DNA of 64,000 nt. It comes from Sthenelais limicola. Taxonomy: Eukaryota > Annelida > Polychaeta > Phyllodocida > Sigalionidae. The notes beneath the pieces were generated by a model, which saw only the letters and a program-made list of their open reading frames with translations, was not told where the DNA came from and ran no database searches. Both the position numbers and the translations under genes were made by a program. Of this stretch, positions 1 to 10,658 are shown in pieces (position 1 is the first letter of the stretch; each line of letters starts with the position of its first letter). The DNA is taken from NCBI GenBank assembly GCA_942159475.1, contig OW804094.1, positions 13,832,132 through 13,896,131 of the forward strand. Direction: 5' to 3'.

Positions 1-454
1 GGTGGCGTCATGTGTGAGAGGGGGCAGGTGTAAGAGAGAGTGTTTTGCAGGTGTACAGAGAGAGCGAAAGATAATGCGATGTACTATTAAAATAAAGTAT
101 TGAAATCATGTTAGAGCACTGTTATAGTAATTCTTGGTGAGATATAAGTAGCCTTGCGAGTTTTATTAGTTCATTGTTTGCTGGAAATTTGACAGGACAA
201 TACAAAGTGTAAGTGTTTTTGTATCTTGTAATCCGTTGAAGTATGAAGCGTGTGCTCACCAAATCTGGGCACGAACAGGTGAAGTCGGCACGCGAGCACA
301 AAGTCCTTATAGATCGGTTTAGCATATCATAGCATAGGATAGCATATTATTATTTTGAGCTGTAATAGTGTTGTAAGGTCTATAGTTTTGGAGCAAAGTC
401 CTGGATGTATAGATCCAGATATCATATTATATCGTAAATGATGCTGGAGGATGC
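1..454. other. no gene seen
   Basis: AT-rich sequence with no ORF that resembles a coding exon. A short direct repeat of the form atagcata occurs near 325-350. Nothing else is recognisable. Confidence 0.5.
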
Positions 455-952
455 CTATGGAAGGGGAACATAAAGATTTAGCTTTGACTTGTCTATGTCA
501 CAGCAGTGGCATCTTATGCAGATGGCATATTCGTTGAGGTAGGCATCTTCGAGACCGATGAAGATATGGTTTAAATCCTGGTCCTCACAGCATTTTGGTG
601 ATGATCCATTCCAAAACTCGGTTTGGTGTATGGGGATTTGTTTTCCACAGTAGCAGGAGATGAAGTCATTGCGTATTTTGTTTCGCCAGTGTATGTGCGT
701 TGGTTGATATGTGATGTAGTTATCCAGGTACAATTTGTAGTTTTGGTTGTACATAATCATAAATCTGCTGTGAGAGCATGTATTGGACTCGGTATATGAG
801 GCGGTATATTCCGAATAGGTGTTGGCTGGGATGAACACATCTTCGGTTTGTCGGTAGAGTTTTTCTGTGAGAAGACGTTTGTAGTGCCTGGCGAAATCTG
901 TATATGCTTTTTCCCCGATGAAGGAGACTTCTTTTGTAATGAATAGCAACAC
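455..952 (-). CDS. hypothetical cysteine-rich protein, 165 aa
   Basis: An uninterrupted 165-codon frame, which is long for this AT-rich DNA. I do not recognise the protein. Its C-terminal half is rich in Cys and His: a CYCGK motif near residue 98, then a Cys pair near 118 and a CIRCHCC cluster near 147-153, so metal binding is possible. The N-terminal half has many Tyr and Thr residues. No signal peptide or membrane segment is evident. It could be a terminal exon of a larger minus-strand gene, because the frame may enter through an acceptor rather than at the first Met. No neighbour suggests a function. Confidence 0.4.
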   Translation of the reverse strand: MLLFITKEVSFIGEKAYTDFARHYKRLLTEKLYRQTEDVFIPANTYSEYTASYTESNTCSHSRFMIMYNQNYKLYLDNYITYQPTHIHWRNKIRNDFISCYCGKQIPIHQTEFWNGSSPKCCEDQDLNHIFIGLEDAYLNEYAICIRCHCCDIDKSKLNLYVPLP

Positions 953-2533
953 AGACCCGAAAGGCTCTGTGCAGATTACACGCGGCCATCGTTCAAAACT
1001 TTAGCCCGCAGTTAATCGAGCTAGAAAAATTCCAGGTTGTGATCCAAACCCATGCCCAAATCCTACCAGGTAGAAAAGAAGAAGACGAGGTCCTTGTTCT
1101 CAATGTATTTTTATTTAGTACCCGTTGGTTGGTCTGTGCAGGCCCGTTACAGGTGCCCAGAGTGGCCACATAAACCGGAAGTGGCCCGTCTATGCCTCCA
1201 CGCGCGTGTGCTCACTGGCCATCTATGGCTGATTACCTTCCGGTTCCCCAGTACTGGTGTGGTGCGATCGCGTGCTTGGGCCGACTGACCTTTAACCAAG
1301 TTCAATCCAAATTCTGAATCGAGGAAATACATTTAAATGTTGTTTCCCACCATTGTTTATGTCATTCAGTGCCAATGTTGTATGTTCTTTTCGTGTTTGG
1401 ACTGGTATGAAGTTGTGGAATTGCACGGCTTAGGTGACACGGTCACGCCACCTGACGTGGAGGTGCGGAAGTGCATGTCTATATGTTCTGAAGTGTATGC
1501 AGGCGGCTGGCGCCACCTGTCAGTTTATTTTCTAACTGCAGCCAGAGGCTCGCCCACGAATAACTATTCTTGTGTCGACATGCATGTGCTGAACTGACTT
1601 TATACCTTTTATTGTTTTTACCTTTTTTGGGGTAATTTTTCTCATGTAGCGGCGTCTGGGTTAAGCCCTTTCTTCTCTTATTGAGATATTGTGGTTTGGT
1701 GCTATGGGCATAAAGCATTTAAATATAAAAGTTAATACTCATTTGGAACGTATATGTGGGAGGGGTTGTGTTTTATTTAATATTCTGTTCTGTGTTGAAA
1801 ATATTATTTGGCTGTGTGAGTTTAAGCCCGTACGTTTCCAGAATATGATTATTAAATGGTATCGATTTAATGACAAAGGCACATGTTTTCAGTACAAAAT
1901 TTTATTGAACACAAAGCAGTAAGCTGTAAGTACAGTGTACAATTTAAATAGAACCTGTTAATAGTATTTGTCATTTGCATGTAATGTAGTACCGTCTCTG
2001 GCTTGTGAGCCTTAGTTATCTTAAATCATGCAATGTAACTTAAAAGTATTGAATACTGTCTCTGGCGTGTGAGCCTCAATTCAGTTAATAAACGTAGTGC
2101 AAAATAAAGGGTGAACGCTTAAAAGAACCCTCCGACACGTTTCGGAGCATGGTGCTGACTACTATCCCTTGTTACCTGGGACTGTGTAACTCAAAAAAGA
2201 TAAATATACCTTATAAATCATTAAAAGTATGTGACCGATTAAAAGTGCCCCCGTAACTGCTGGAGGTGGTGCTGACTAGACATATACCTGAGTGTATGGG
2301 CGTAGTGGTGTACCTGGTGGTGTACCTGAGCCTCTGTCCAACACAGCAATGTCCTGTATGCAAAATCCTGTTTTTTGTTATCTACTTAAAGATGAAGGTC
2401 ACACTGCAATTACGGAAGTTTTGACCTCCTAGCACCTGATTGACTGTCTCATTTGAGATGATTCGTCTCTGTCTCTGTGTGAGAGCTTTGTTGTCCCTCT
2501 CTGGAATCTGTGTCCTCCTTTCTGTGATGCCCT
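953..2533. other. intergenic, weak tandem duplication
   Basis: No convincing gene. A phrase of about 23 bases (accgtctctggcttgtgagc and its variant) occurs at 1991-2013 and again at 2054-2077, so a unit of about 63 bp is tandemly duplicated. AATAAA-like hexamers on the plus strand near 2089 and 2103 could end a plus-strand transcript, but no upstream coding exon was recognised. Confidence 0.4.
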
Positions 2534-4267
2534 CTACATCGCCGACAAGGTCCTTGGTGCTTGGATCTGGCCTGCTTGGGTCCCTCTCTCGCTGGTGTAT
2601 ATCAGGGACAAATGCTTCCCTGACTGGGGGCTGTATGGTGGTGGCGGTCTTGGTAGAGTACTCTTATCCCCACACTCTCTCTCCTGTAGCTGTCGTACAT
2701 GCTCTGCATTGACTTTTCTCACCAGTGCCAAGTCCTCATACAGTTCATTCTCAATCTCTATTTCCTCCTCAGGAGTTGGCGGTGGTGGTGTTCTCTGAGA
2801 GTGTCTCTGCATGAGTGGTATGTTGTCGTCTTGTTCCTCTGGGGAAGCAGTCACCTGCATTAGACAATCAATGTTTCATTGTGAGTTAGTGTTACATACA
2901 TATAAAAGTACAACCACTTCAATATTTCCCGCCAATAATTTAAGTAAATTTTTTTTAAAAAATTGTTGCTATAACTAATCATTTACTTATGATTGTGGGC
3001 AAAGTGTTAGGAACTTTATCTTTTTAACGTCAATGGATAACGATGAAGGAAGGCAATATCATCTTTGCCCATTTTGACCAATCCTTCTCTACCCCTGCGG
3101 CCGACCTTAAAGTGCCTTTCTGTCTCTTTTCTCTGTCTCCCTCCCTTCTTCTCTATCTCTATTTCCTGGGTATGATCATAAACTGCCTCCCTCTCAGCTC
3201 TCCCGCCCTTGATATAACACTTCAAAGGGTTGATAAGGGCGTAAAGCAACCAATCTCACTCACTCACTCACCCTGTGGCCGAAGTGCAAGACCAGTTCGA
3301 AGAAAACTTTGTACTGGAGGCCTGCAGGTGTGTCTGTGTTGAATAGGCCCGAGGAGTAAATGCGTTGGAGGTCACATCGCTGGTTTTCGGCTGCGATCTA
3401 TGTCAAGCCCGTCCTCTGACAGTGTCCTCATCATGCCTTTGAGTACCCTGTTAGCACATGTGAAACGGCTACAGGTAGCTTTCAATAATGTGATACCATT
3501 ATTTAAAATTTGTGTGTGACACTACCTTAAACGTTGCCGCTATAATAATTTCCCCCCATAATCAATGTATTCCTTTCTGATGCGTTAGTGTAAATGTAAC
3601 AGTTAAGTTTAAGGTACTGGCGACACTAATGTCGGGTGTGGTTAAAGTAGGCTTAATAGATACTTAAAGCTGGCGTAATAGGTACTGTGAAAAAGTTTCA
3701 GTATAAATAACAGACCTGAAAAGCTGGTTCAGATGCAATGTTTCTTGGTTTCAGCACCGATATATATCTCTGTCCTGGTCTCTTTGGTGCATTTGCTAAG
3801 TTTGTTGAGTCAGAAACCTTGTGTGGGCTTGGAGTGTTGTTTACGGACCCTCCATGATTACGGCTCTTTCCCGGAGTGTGTGGCTGAAGAATTAGCAATG
3901 GTATAAAATTGAAACAACTGTCTTCCTATACATTGTATTTACTGGACATTGTGAAAGTAAGTTACGGGTGTTCACTTGTATGAGTTCTTACCTTCTGAAA
4001 TATGGGATCGGAGTCGGAATCCATAGTGTCATCGGAGGATAGTTCCTGTAGTACATGGGTCGGTAGATAGTCCGGTCTGCACTCGCTTCTCTGCTGTAAT
4101 GAATGTCCGAATACCATGGTCTTGTCACCTCCATCAGAGGGTACAAACTGATAGAGGACGTGTTGACTGGTCATAGATATGTCCCCGATCCTTCCAACAG
4201 TCCATCGGCAATTCATGAAAGCCTCGGCTTCCTCGCCAGTCCTGTACACATGAGCGTCCTCCGCCAT
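2534..4267 (-). CDS. three-exon gene, acidic proline-rich PPxY protein
   Basis: Three minus-strand coding exons join cleanly, all in phase 0: 4267-3992 (ATG start, donor gtaag), 3883-3716 (acceptor after ttcttcag, donor gtctg) and 2854-2534 (acceptor after aatgcag, TAG stop). The product is about 254 aa. Exon 1 starts MAEDAHVYRTGEEAE and ends in an Asp/Ser-rich stretch. Exon 3 has a TPPPPTPEEE segment, a charged helical stretch (ELYEDLALVRKV) and a PPPPYSP motif around residue 219. That is a PPxY core of the kind bound by WW domains, so an adaptor role is possible. I do not recognise the family. There is no signal peptide or membrane span. Intron 2 carries the repeat at 3103-3268. The matching intron phases and clean splice sites are the main support. 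Confidence 0.6.
3103..3268 (+). repeat. dispersed repeat with ACTC tail, copy 1
   Basis: Starts accttaaagtgcctttctg and ends with a unit containing agggcgtaaagcaaccaatc followed by ACTC repeats. A near-identical copy lies at 11713-11878 and a 3' fragment lies inverted at 44922-44963. The simple-sequence tail and common right end suggest a SINE or LINE 3' end. It sits inside an intron of the PPxY gene. Confidence 0.7.
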
Positions 4268-4756
4268 TGCTGTTTACGTTTGAACTGGGCGGGTCAGGTT
4301 GAGCGGAGCAGGTGGTTACTAAAAGTGTGCCTGGTGGAACGTTAGCGCGAAACGGAAGGGACCGACATGTGTGCGTTATCGGACGTCAGTAACGATCTGA
4401 AGCTGTTAAATGTATTTCTTAACTATGATTGACATGTTCCCATGAGCACTAAAGGTATGTGAGTAAGCGGTTATGTATGCTGATTAATTAATGTGTATGT
4501 TGGCCAGGTTGTGGTGTGGCCGGAATGAGCTTGACTGTAGAGTGTCCGTTCCGTCCGCTAGCCAGGCTAGTGTGTTAGTAAAATACGAACTCAGTATCTC
4601 AGTACCGATGCACACTGGCGTCAGTGCGTAAGGTTAGAAAGGATGCAAGTAAAGTAAACTGTAAGTAAATGGTTTCTAACAATGTTGGAGGTTGAAGGGA
4701 AGCGATATTAATGCAAGTAGTTGATAATAACAGCCCAACCAACGGGTACTAAAGCC
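4268..4756. other. upstream region of PPxY gene
   Basis: The 490 bp upstream of the ATG at 4267 on the minus strand. It is less AT-rich than its surroundings and probably contains the promoter. No TATA box or other named element was identified. Confidence 0.3.
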
Positions 4757-4893
4757 ATTAGAGCCTTTGTTTATTGTCCTCGCCTTTGTTTATTGTCCTC
4801 CTTCGGGAACCTGCCGCAGCCTCCGGCCTTGGCAGGATTCCCTACAGGCTTAGAGGGCCAGCTCGGACAATAAACTCAGGCTCTAATTGCCCA
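4757..4893. repeat. short palindromic DNA element
   Basis: The ends are inverted copies: attagagcctttgtttattg on the left matches the complement of the right end ggacaataaactcaggctct with two mismatches over about 24 bp. The internal part is GC-rich. The form is that of a small MITE-like or hairpin element of about 137 bp. No clear target duplication. Confidence 0.5.
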
Positions 4894-6469
4894 TTAGATT
4901 CAATTATCGCAACAACCGCTGGCTAATAAAACACAACGAGGCGCCCATTCTACAAACTCCCAAGAACGGATCTCGCTTCAATGAAATTAAAAATTCACAC
5001 AAATAAAAAAAGGACACAAGTCACAAACCTTTCACTAATTTCTATATTGATATTTACAACAGGTTACAAAAAACTCCATGGACGCAGCAAATTTACAGAA
5101 GGTTTACAGCACAGCACACAGCTCGCACACACACACACACAGCTCACACATTATATACAGCACACATATTATATACAGCAACACCTATTACAGCGGCACA
5201 TAATATTATATACAGTCCTTAATACACTATCTTATATCTAAGCAGTAAGCAGAGCGAGGTGGAGAAAAGAAAGAGCAAAGAATAGAAAATAAGAAAAAAA
5301 GAACAGGTGATCCAAGAGGCGAAGCTTAAGCATTGCGTTGCGAGCAGCAGAAAGTCCAGCAAAAGTCTATGTACAGCAGCAGGTCCAAGTAAAGTCTATG
5401 TACAGCAAGCGGTAATGTACAGCAGCGGGAAACAGCGCACAGTGCTCATCCAACGGGGCCTGAGGGCCTAGGTGTGGTCCTCTGGGGGCCTGGTGGTGGT
5501 CCTTTGGGACCTGGAAGTACTTTGGGACCTGGTGTTCCAGCAGTTACCCTGTAAGTAAAAAACATTTTTTTTAAAAAAAACTCTAACCTAATCTAAAAAC
5601 CTAACCTAAAAAGTTTCACAAATTTATCATATAAATAATTTTCATAATTTTCATAATTATATCATTTCATAATAATTAACATAAATAATAATTAATATAA
5701 CTTCATAATAATGATAAATATATAATTCGTAATTTATAATTCATGGAAATATTATATAAATATACCAGGAAGACCTAAGAATGTCAATTCTTAGAAGGAA
5801 ATATAATTTGTATTTCATATGAATGTCAGTCCATTTTCCTGAAATATTGTAACTGTATAATTTCTAGAAATAAACCTATTACAACAACAACAACATACCA
5901 CTTACATTCACTTACATTCAGTAAACTGTGTCACTCCTTGGGTGCTATACTCTATAATAAACACAGACCCGTGAAACCGAAAATAGAAATCGCATTCCTC
6001 CAGGTAATAGCCCAGAGGCGAGTCTACAACCATTGAGAAGCCTGGGCAGGCTGGTATCTCTACTCTGCAGATCTCCTCTCCAAACCAGGAAACCACAAGG
6101 CCTGGAACCGGCTTCGGTGAACATCGCTCGCCTCCCCGACCCAAGACGCGCGGGTCCCAACGACACACAGTTGACAAGCGAGAACATATGTGTTATCAGT
6201 TGTATATATATATATATATATATACAACCAGTGAAATCAAACACCTGCACGACCCAAGCTGTAAATCTACAACCCTAGAAAAGGCTTTATATTTTATTTA
6301 TTAACAATACATATCAATTCCATCATGTAGATCCCTCAAGATTCCTACATGATTCCCATGTGATGCCTACACAATGCTCAGCTAGTAGTATATAGAAATT
6401 GGGGAACACGCAAAATTGCACTCTTTTACGGACGCGCCTGTCTCTTGCTCCTCCAACTCTCGCTCCAGC
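4894..6469. other. intergenic, simple repeats
   Basis: No gene recognised. It has CA and TATA-rich repeats at about 5125-5230, a run of short phrases ending acctggtg at 5460-5535, a (CAA)n stretch at 5880-5895 of the kind that ends some LINE or SINE copies, and a self-complementary (TA)n tract flanked by gttg and caac at 6197-6228. Confidence 0.4.
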
Positions 6470-6890
6470 TCTCAAACTCTCTCTCTCTCTCTTCTACCAT
6501 TCCACCATTTGGAATGTATGTCTCTCTCCCATTCCACCATTTGGAATGTATGTCTCTCCCATTCTAGCTTCTCTATACCACAACCAAATAAATCAATACA
6601 CACACACAAACACACCACTCTCTTCTCAAACTCTCACTCTCCCCACCCCACATCCCATACAGCTCTCCTCCAGCTCTCCTCCAGCTCCAACCCAGTACAC
6701 CACCCAGTACACCAGTCCACTGCCCAGTCCACCCGTACACCACCATTCCCAATCTCTCTCCCATTCCCAATCTCATCCATTCTAATCCCCATACACCACC
6801 ACTTCTTCTACCACCACCACCACCACCACCAAACCCTTCAGCCACCACCACCACCACCACCACCACCACCCTTCGAGATAGCCACCAGTC
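6470..6890. repeat. CT-rich and (CCA)n low-complexity tract
   Basis: Pyrimidine-rich sequence with a duplicated phrase (cattccaccatttggaatgt at about 6508 and 6531), followed by near-pure CCA trinucleotides at about 6811-6871. Open frames on both strands here are composition artefacts. Confidence 0.75.
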
Positions 6891-6949
6891 GAGGAGGGAT
6901 TCGAGATACAGATTACAGCTAAAGCCAGGGAAGGGTACTACAAACTTCA

Positions 6950-7035
6950 ACTCGCTTCCAGGAACTTTGACGCACTTCCAGGGACTTTGACGTGCTTCCA
7001 GGGACTTTGACGCGCTTCCAGGGACTTCAAGCGCC
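6950..7035 (+). repeat. tandem repeat, about 23-bp unit
   Basis: About four units of the form cttccagggactttgacg in direct succession, with small substitutions. Confidence 0.7.
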
Positions 7036-7154
7036 TAGGGAGCAAGGGGCCTAGGGGGGCTAGGGCTTGGCAGCCATCTTGGATTATTCATTTCGGTCAA
7101 ATTTGCTGCTCTTACACTACTACTTCTCTCTCTCCCTCTCTCTCCCTTCTTATA

Positions 7155-8700
7155 TAGGGTGTTCTCTGTTTATCTTAGGGCATACTTTGCACTTCTTGTG
7201 CTCGCATTTGTTGGTGGTTTTTTCTTTCTCTTTCTTCTCTTTTTCCGGGTGGTAATCTAGTTTTGCTCTTATCAGGTGCATATTAGGTTCTTTTCGTGTA
7301 GGCTTTGTGTCTGTTTTGACTTGCCTAGTAGGTGCCAGTTTTTCTTTAGTATTTTGTTTGCCTTGTAGTTTGGTCTGAACATACCTGTCTTTCCTGTCTT
7401 TAATGCCTTGTGTAGTGCTTTTTGGATTATGTTCTCTGGGTAGCCCCTTCTTCTGAAGTGCTTGCTTTTGTCTTTGCTGTGCGTGTGGAAGTCTTCTTCC
7501 TTTGTGCATATTTTGTTAATGCGTGTGAATTGGCTGTATGGTAAGCTCTTCTTGCATTGTGGGGTGTGGGCTGAGCTATAGTGCAGATAGTTGTTCTTAT
7601 CTGTTGGTTTGGAATATAGCGTTGTGTATAGATCTCCATTTGTGTCCTTTCTGACTTTTGTGTCTAGGAAATTAATCTCCTTTGTGGATTTTAGGTGAAT
7701 TTTATTGAATGGTGGAAGTTGTTTAATTCTTTTACAAATTCTTTCAATTTTTCTTCCCCATGTGTCCATATGAAGAAGATATCATCTATGTATCTCTTCC
7801 ATACGGTTGGTTTGTGAGTGGCTTGTTTTAGCATTCTTTCTTCAAGGTCCCTCATGAATATGTTAGCATATGAGGGTGCGAGTGCTGTGCCCATTGCAGT
7901 CCCTCCTATTTGGAGGTAGTTTTGCCAGTTATATTGGAAATTGTTGCACTTTAGTACCTTTGTTAGCAGTTCGCATAAGGTTTCATTGGTGGGTAATTCA
8001 GTTTTGTTCCTTGTTGTGTTCAGCATTTTCTCTACTACTTGGATTCCTTCGTCGTTAGGGATATTTGTATAGAGTGCACTTACATCTAATGTGCCTAGGA
8101 TGTCGGTGTCTCTCAAGGTTTTTGTTTTTTTGATCAGTTCTATGAATTCTCCTGTATCTTTTATTTTGTTTTACTAGGGGTTGCAGGAAGATGTCTACAA
8201 AATTTGATATCTTTTCTGTAGGGCCATTGTTTGCGGAGACTATTGGTCTCCCTGGTGGTGGTATTACCCCTTTGTGTATTTTCGGTAGGAAATATATTTG
8301 TGGGGTTTTACATTTTTCTGTTTTGAGGATATTTGTTATCCCCTTGTTTATTTCTCTGCTTTCTTCCAGGGTTTCTATATATTGGTTTATTTCCAGTTTG
8401 TGTTTTTTCATCTTTTTGATGTTGGTTTCTGACATTTGGGAGTAGCACGTTTCTATGAAGAATTCTAAGTTTGGGGGACCTGGGGGGGGGCAATTTTTGT
8501 GCTTTTATCTTTGAATTTTCTCCTTAGTTTTTCTAAGGCTATGTTTGATTGTTCTTGAGGGAAATTTTCGAGTTTCTTTTTGTTATCCGTTGTTTTTGAT
8601 TCTTTTTGTTTTTCGAAGTGACAATGGTAGCACATTTTACGATATAGGTCTTCGGTTTCTACTTGGGCCACATCGGTATTGTTGGTCATGGGACAGAATT
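7155..8700 (-). pseudogene. Penelope-like reverse transcriptase, four frameshifts
   Basis: Read from 8700 downwards, fragments in successive frames give the family landmarks in order. TPQIYFLPKIHKG and GRPIVSANNGPTE are near 8250-8330, followed by LDVSALYTNIP near 8080. GTAMGTALAPSYANI is near 7880, and the catalytic YIDDIFFIW near 7790. INFLDTKV is near 7670 and GYPENIIQKAL near 7420. A terminal CEHKKCKVC motif is near 7190. Frame changes are placed near 8700, in the G-run at about 8483-8490, near 8165 and near 7692. This is RNA-dependent DNA synthesis machinery of a Penelope-type retroelement. The nuclease domain is absent. Confidence 0.8.
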
Positions 8701-8712
8701 TTAGACCTTTCT

Positions 8713-9480
8713 TTAATTAAGAGATTTTCTTCGTCTTATGGTTTGAGGGGTGAGTAAAGAACAAACACTGTTTTGCTGACACTGCTCTTTATTTTGGCTT
8801 TTCTTGGTTTGATTTTTGTCTTTTTTACTCTTGTTAGCACTTTTTCTAGGACTATGAGAAGCTTTAGTACTTATGGTACATTGTTCACTGTTCGTTTTAC
8901 CCTCATCTAATATGGGGATGGGTGTCTGCCCCTGCCGGGGGATGGTGCCTGACCTCTCCCTCTCCCCCATCCAGTCGGACGGCGGGAGTATGGTCTCCCG
9001 CTCTCCTGAAAACCCGATGGTTTCGAGTTGGTCGCGAGGATCGTTCTGAGTTGGCGGGTTGGACTGGATACAAACTCTTCTTTCGTCCAGCTGTCGGTGT
9101 TCATTGTTCTGGAATTTGGCACTGGTGGAATCCCACAGTTTGTAGGATTCCTCCATGGTAACCTGGCCTTGTACCAGGCCTAGTGTATTTTCTGTCATTA
9201 ACTCCGCAGTCGAACGCATGGCAATTGAGGTTGTCTGGTTATGTTTGGCGCTGGACTTCAGCGCTGTGGCCGCCAGCTCCATTACTTCGGTGGCTTGCTT
9301 CTTACGGAGCTGATAGAATTTGTTCCTGAATCCCTCCATTTTGAGGAGGAAAGTCGGGGTGGCTTCGAGGGAGTAGACCCAGGGCTCTAGAACCCCATTT
9401 GTTGCTGCCTGTTCTAGGTAGGAGGCCCGTAATAACTGCTTTACAGACTCCGACGAAGATGTGGCATATTGGTCGGTACT
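8713..9480 (-). CDS. N-terminal ORF of the Penelope-like element
   Basis: Open from a stop at about 9483 to 8713, so the Met at 9339 is not necessarily the start. The sequence begins SSTDQYATSSSES and contains a helical, Ala/Lys-rich part (EVMELAATALKSSAK) followed by a hydrophilic Ser/Lys-rich tail. It leads into the RT by a frameshift near 8700. No nucleic-acid-binding motif is recognised. It probably corresponds to the poorly conserved N-terminal region of the element's polyprotein. It could instead be a separate gag-like ORF. Confidence 0.5.
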   Translation of the reverse strand, partial: STDQYATSSSESVKQLLRASYLEQAATNGVLEPWVYSLEATPTFLLKMEGFRNKFYQLRKKQATEVMELAATALKSSAKHNQTTSIAMRSTAELMTENTLGLVQGQVTMEESYKLWDSTSAKFQNNEHRQLDERRVCIQSNPPTQNDPRDQLETIGFSGERETILPPSDWMGERERSGTIPRQGQTPIPILDEGKTNSEQCTISTKASHSPRKSANKSKKDKNQTKKSQNKEQCQQNSVCSLLTPQTIRRRKSLN

Positions 9481-9483
9481 GCT

Positions 9484-10067
9484 TTAAATCCCACATTTAA
9501 TCGATAATTAAACCCGAACAAGTAATTAAAATTACTGTTTAAAACCTGTAAGCTGATTTGCATAGCATTACTAAAATATGGTTATAATTATATAGCAGGT
9601 TGGATCAATTATATCACGGGGTAAAACCCTGGAACATATATACAGGTAAATGCTTTAAAAGAACCTTTAGTGAAAATACTCTAGACCTGGGGAGTCATTT
9701 TAGTCTAACACAAAACTTGGCTAAATAAAACATTAAAATATCGATAGAAAAATCACAAGATTAGTTAAATCATTAACTCTGGTAGTTCTAATGAATAGCT
9801 TAGAGGGTGTGGCTACCCAAGAGTCGTCCCATCCGTAGTTGAAATAACTCGAGCATCAAATATGAAATATAAAGAATAGTTAGACAAACAGAAACACAAA
9901 TCAGTCAACATAATCATTTCCAAGAAATAAACAATCTGCGCAGGGCGTGGTGCATTATCCCCATTGCATTCAATAAGTCAAGAAATATCATGTCCCTGTG
10001 TGTGTCATTGATTCTGATATGTACCCAATCAGAAAAGAAAAATACAAAACATTACTACTAAAATAAA
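9484..10067. other. intergenic between retroelement pieces
   Basis: AT-rich and without a coding signal. It could include the 3' part or LTR of whichever element supplied the ORFs at 10068-11712, but no direct repeat pair was found. Confidence 0.3.
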
Positions 10068-10565
10068 TCAAGAATTCTGAGTCCGACTAGCCGGAAACCA
10101 TCGTGGTGAATTCGCCTTCTTGGTCTCTTCTAAATCGAACTTTACAACACTTGGCTTGGAAAACAACTTTACTGGTTCCTTGTGAGTTGCTTTCTCTATT
10201 GTCGGTCTACGTGGTGTCTCAGTCAAAGGTATATCCACCATTTGTCCACTAGGCTTCTCCGCTGGCAATACGGGTAAAGGTTCTGTAACTACTTCCAACA
10301 TAAGATCCCCTAACTTGATAACAAAAATTTCCTTGAACTCTGGGGTGTCTCTGTACCTCAAGATTTTGTCCAGACGTTTCCCGTCTTCCTTAGCGACTGG
10401 AATAGCTCTGGCTACAGGTACCTCAAAAGGTTCTGAAGACTGTTTTGAGAATACAAAAGTACCCCTACCATGAACGATAATCTTAGTCTTGAAGCATCCC
10501 AAAATAATATGGAGTTCAGAAATAGCAGGCAGACAATGTACTATGATGGCATTAGCTCCATCCAT
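10068..10565 (-). CDS. hypothetical retroelement-associated ORF, 165 aa
   Basis: A 165-codon open frame directly downstream (minus strand) of the envelope-like ORF. I do not recognise it. It opens with a hydrophobic segment (IIVHCLPAISELHIILG) and continues with Lys/Glu/Pro-rich sequence without Cys pairs. Position and orientation suggest it belongs to the same degenerate element. It could be an accessory ORF or a shifted part of the preceding protein. Confidence 0.35.
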   Translation of the reverse strand: MDGANAIIVHCLPAISELHIILGCFKTKIIVHGRGTFVFSKQSSEPFEVPVARAIPVAKEDGKRLDKILRYRDTPEFKEIFVIKLGDLMLEVVTEPLPVLPAEKPSGQMVDIPLTETPRRPTIEKATHKEPVKLFSKPSVVKFDLEETKKANSPRWFPASRTQNS

Positions 10566-10658
10566 AAGTAAGAGAATAGGGAATCAAATATAATCTTCTA
10601 GAATTCCTATTTTGTAATAAAATATAGCGCCTTTGTGCTCTGCTGTATCATAGTGGGA

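Larger units (their letters stand above)
7155..9483 (-). mobile_element. Penelope-like retroelement, decayed and 3' truncated
   Basis: A single element on the minus strand, made of an N-terminal ORF (8713-9480) and a frameshifted reverse transcriptase (7155-8700). The RT ends just after a Cys-rich linker, and the GIY-YIG nuclease domain usual in this class is missing, so the copy is 3' truncated. At least four frameshifts show it is inactive. It is followed upstream (>9483) by the envelope-like sequences, with a puzzling 31-bp shared stretch at its 5' edge. Confidence 0.8.

Noticed and set aside
6399..6950. Open frames of 125-168 aa rich in Ser, His and Pro, or Val and Gly
   Set aside because: Low-complexity CT and CCA tracts open on both strands; no domain, no splice support.
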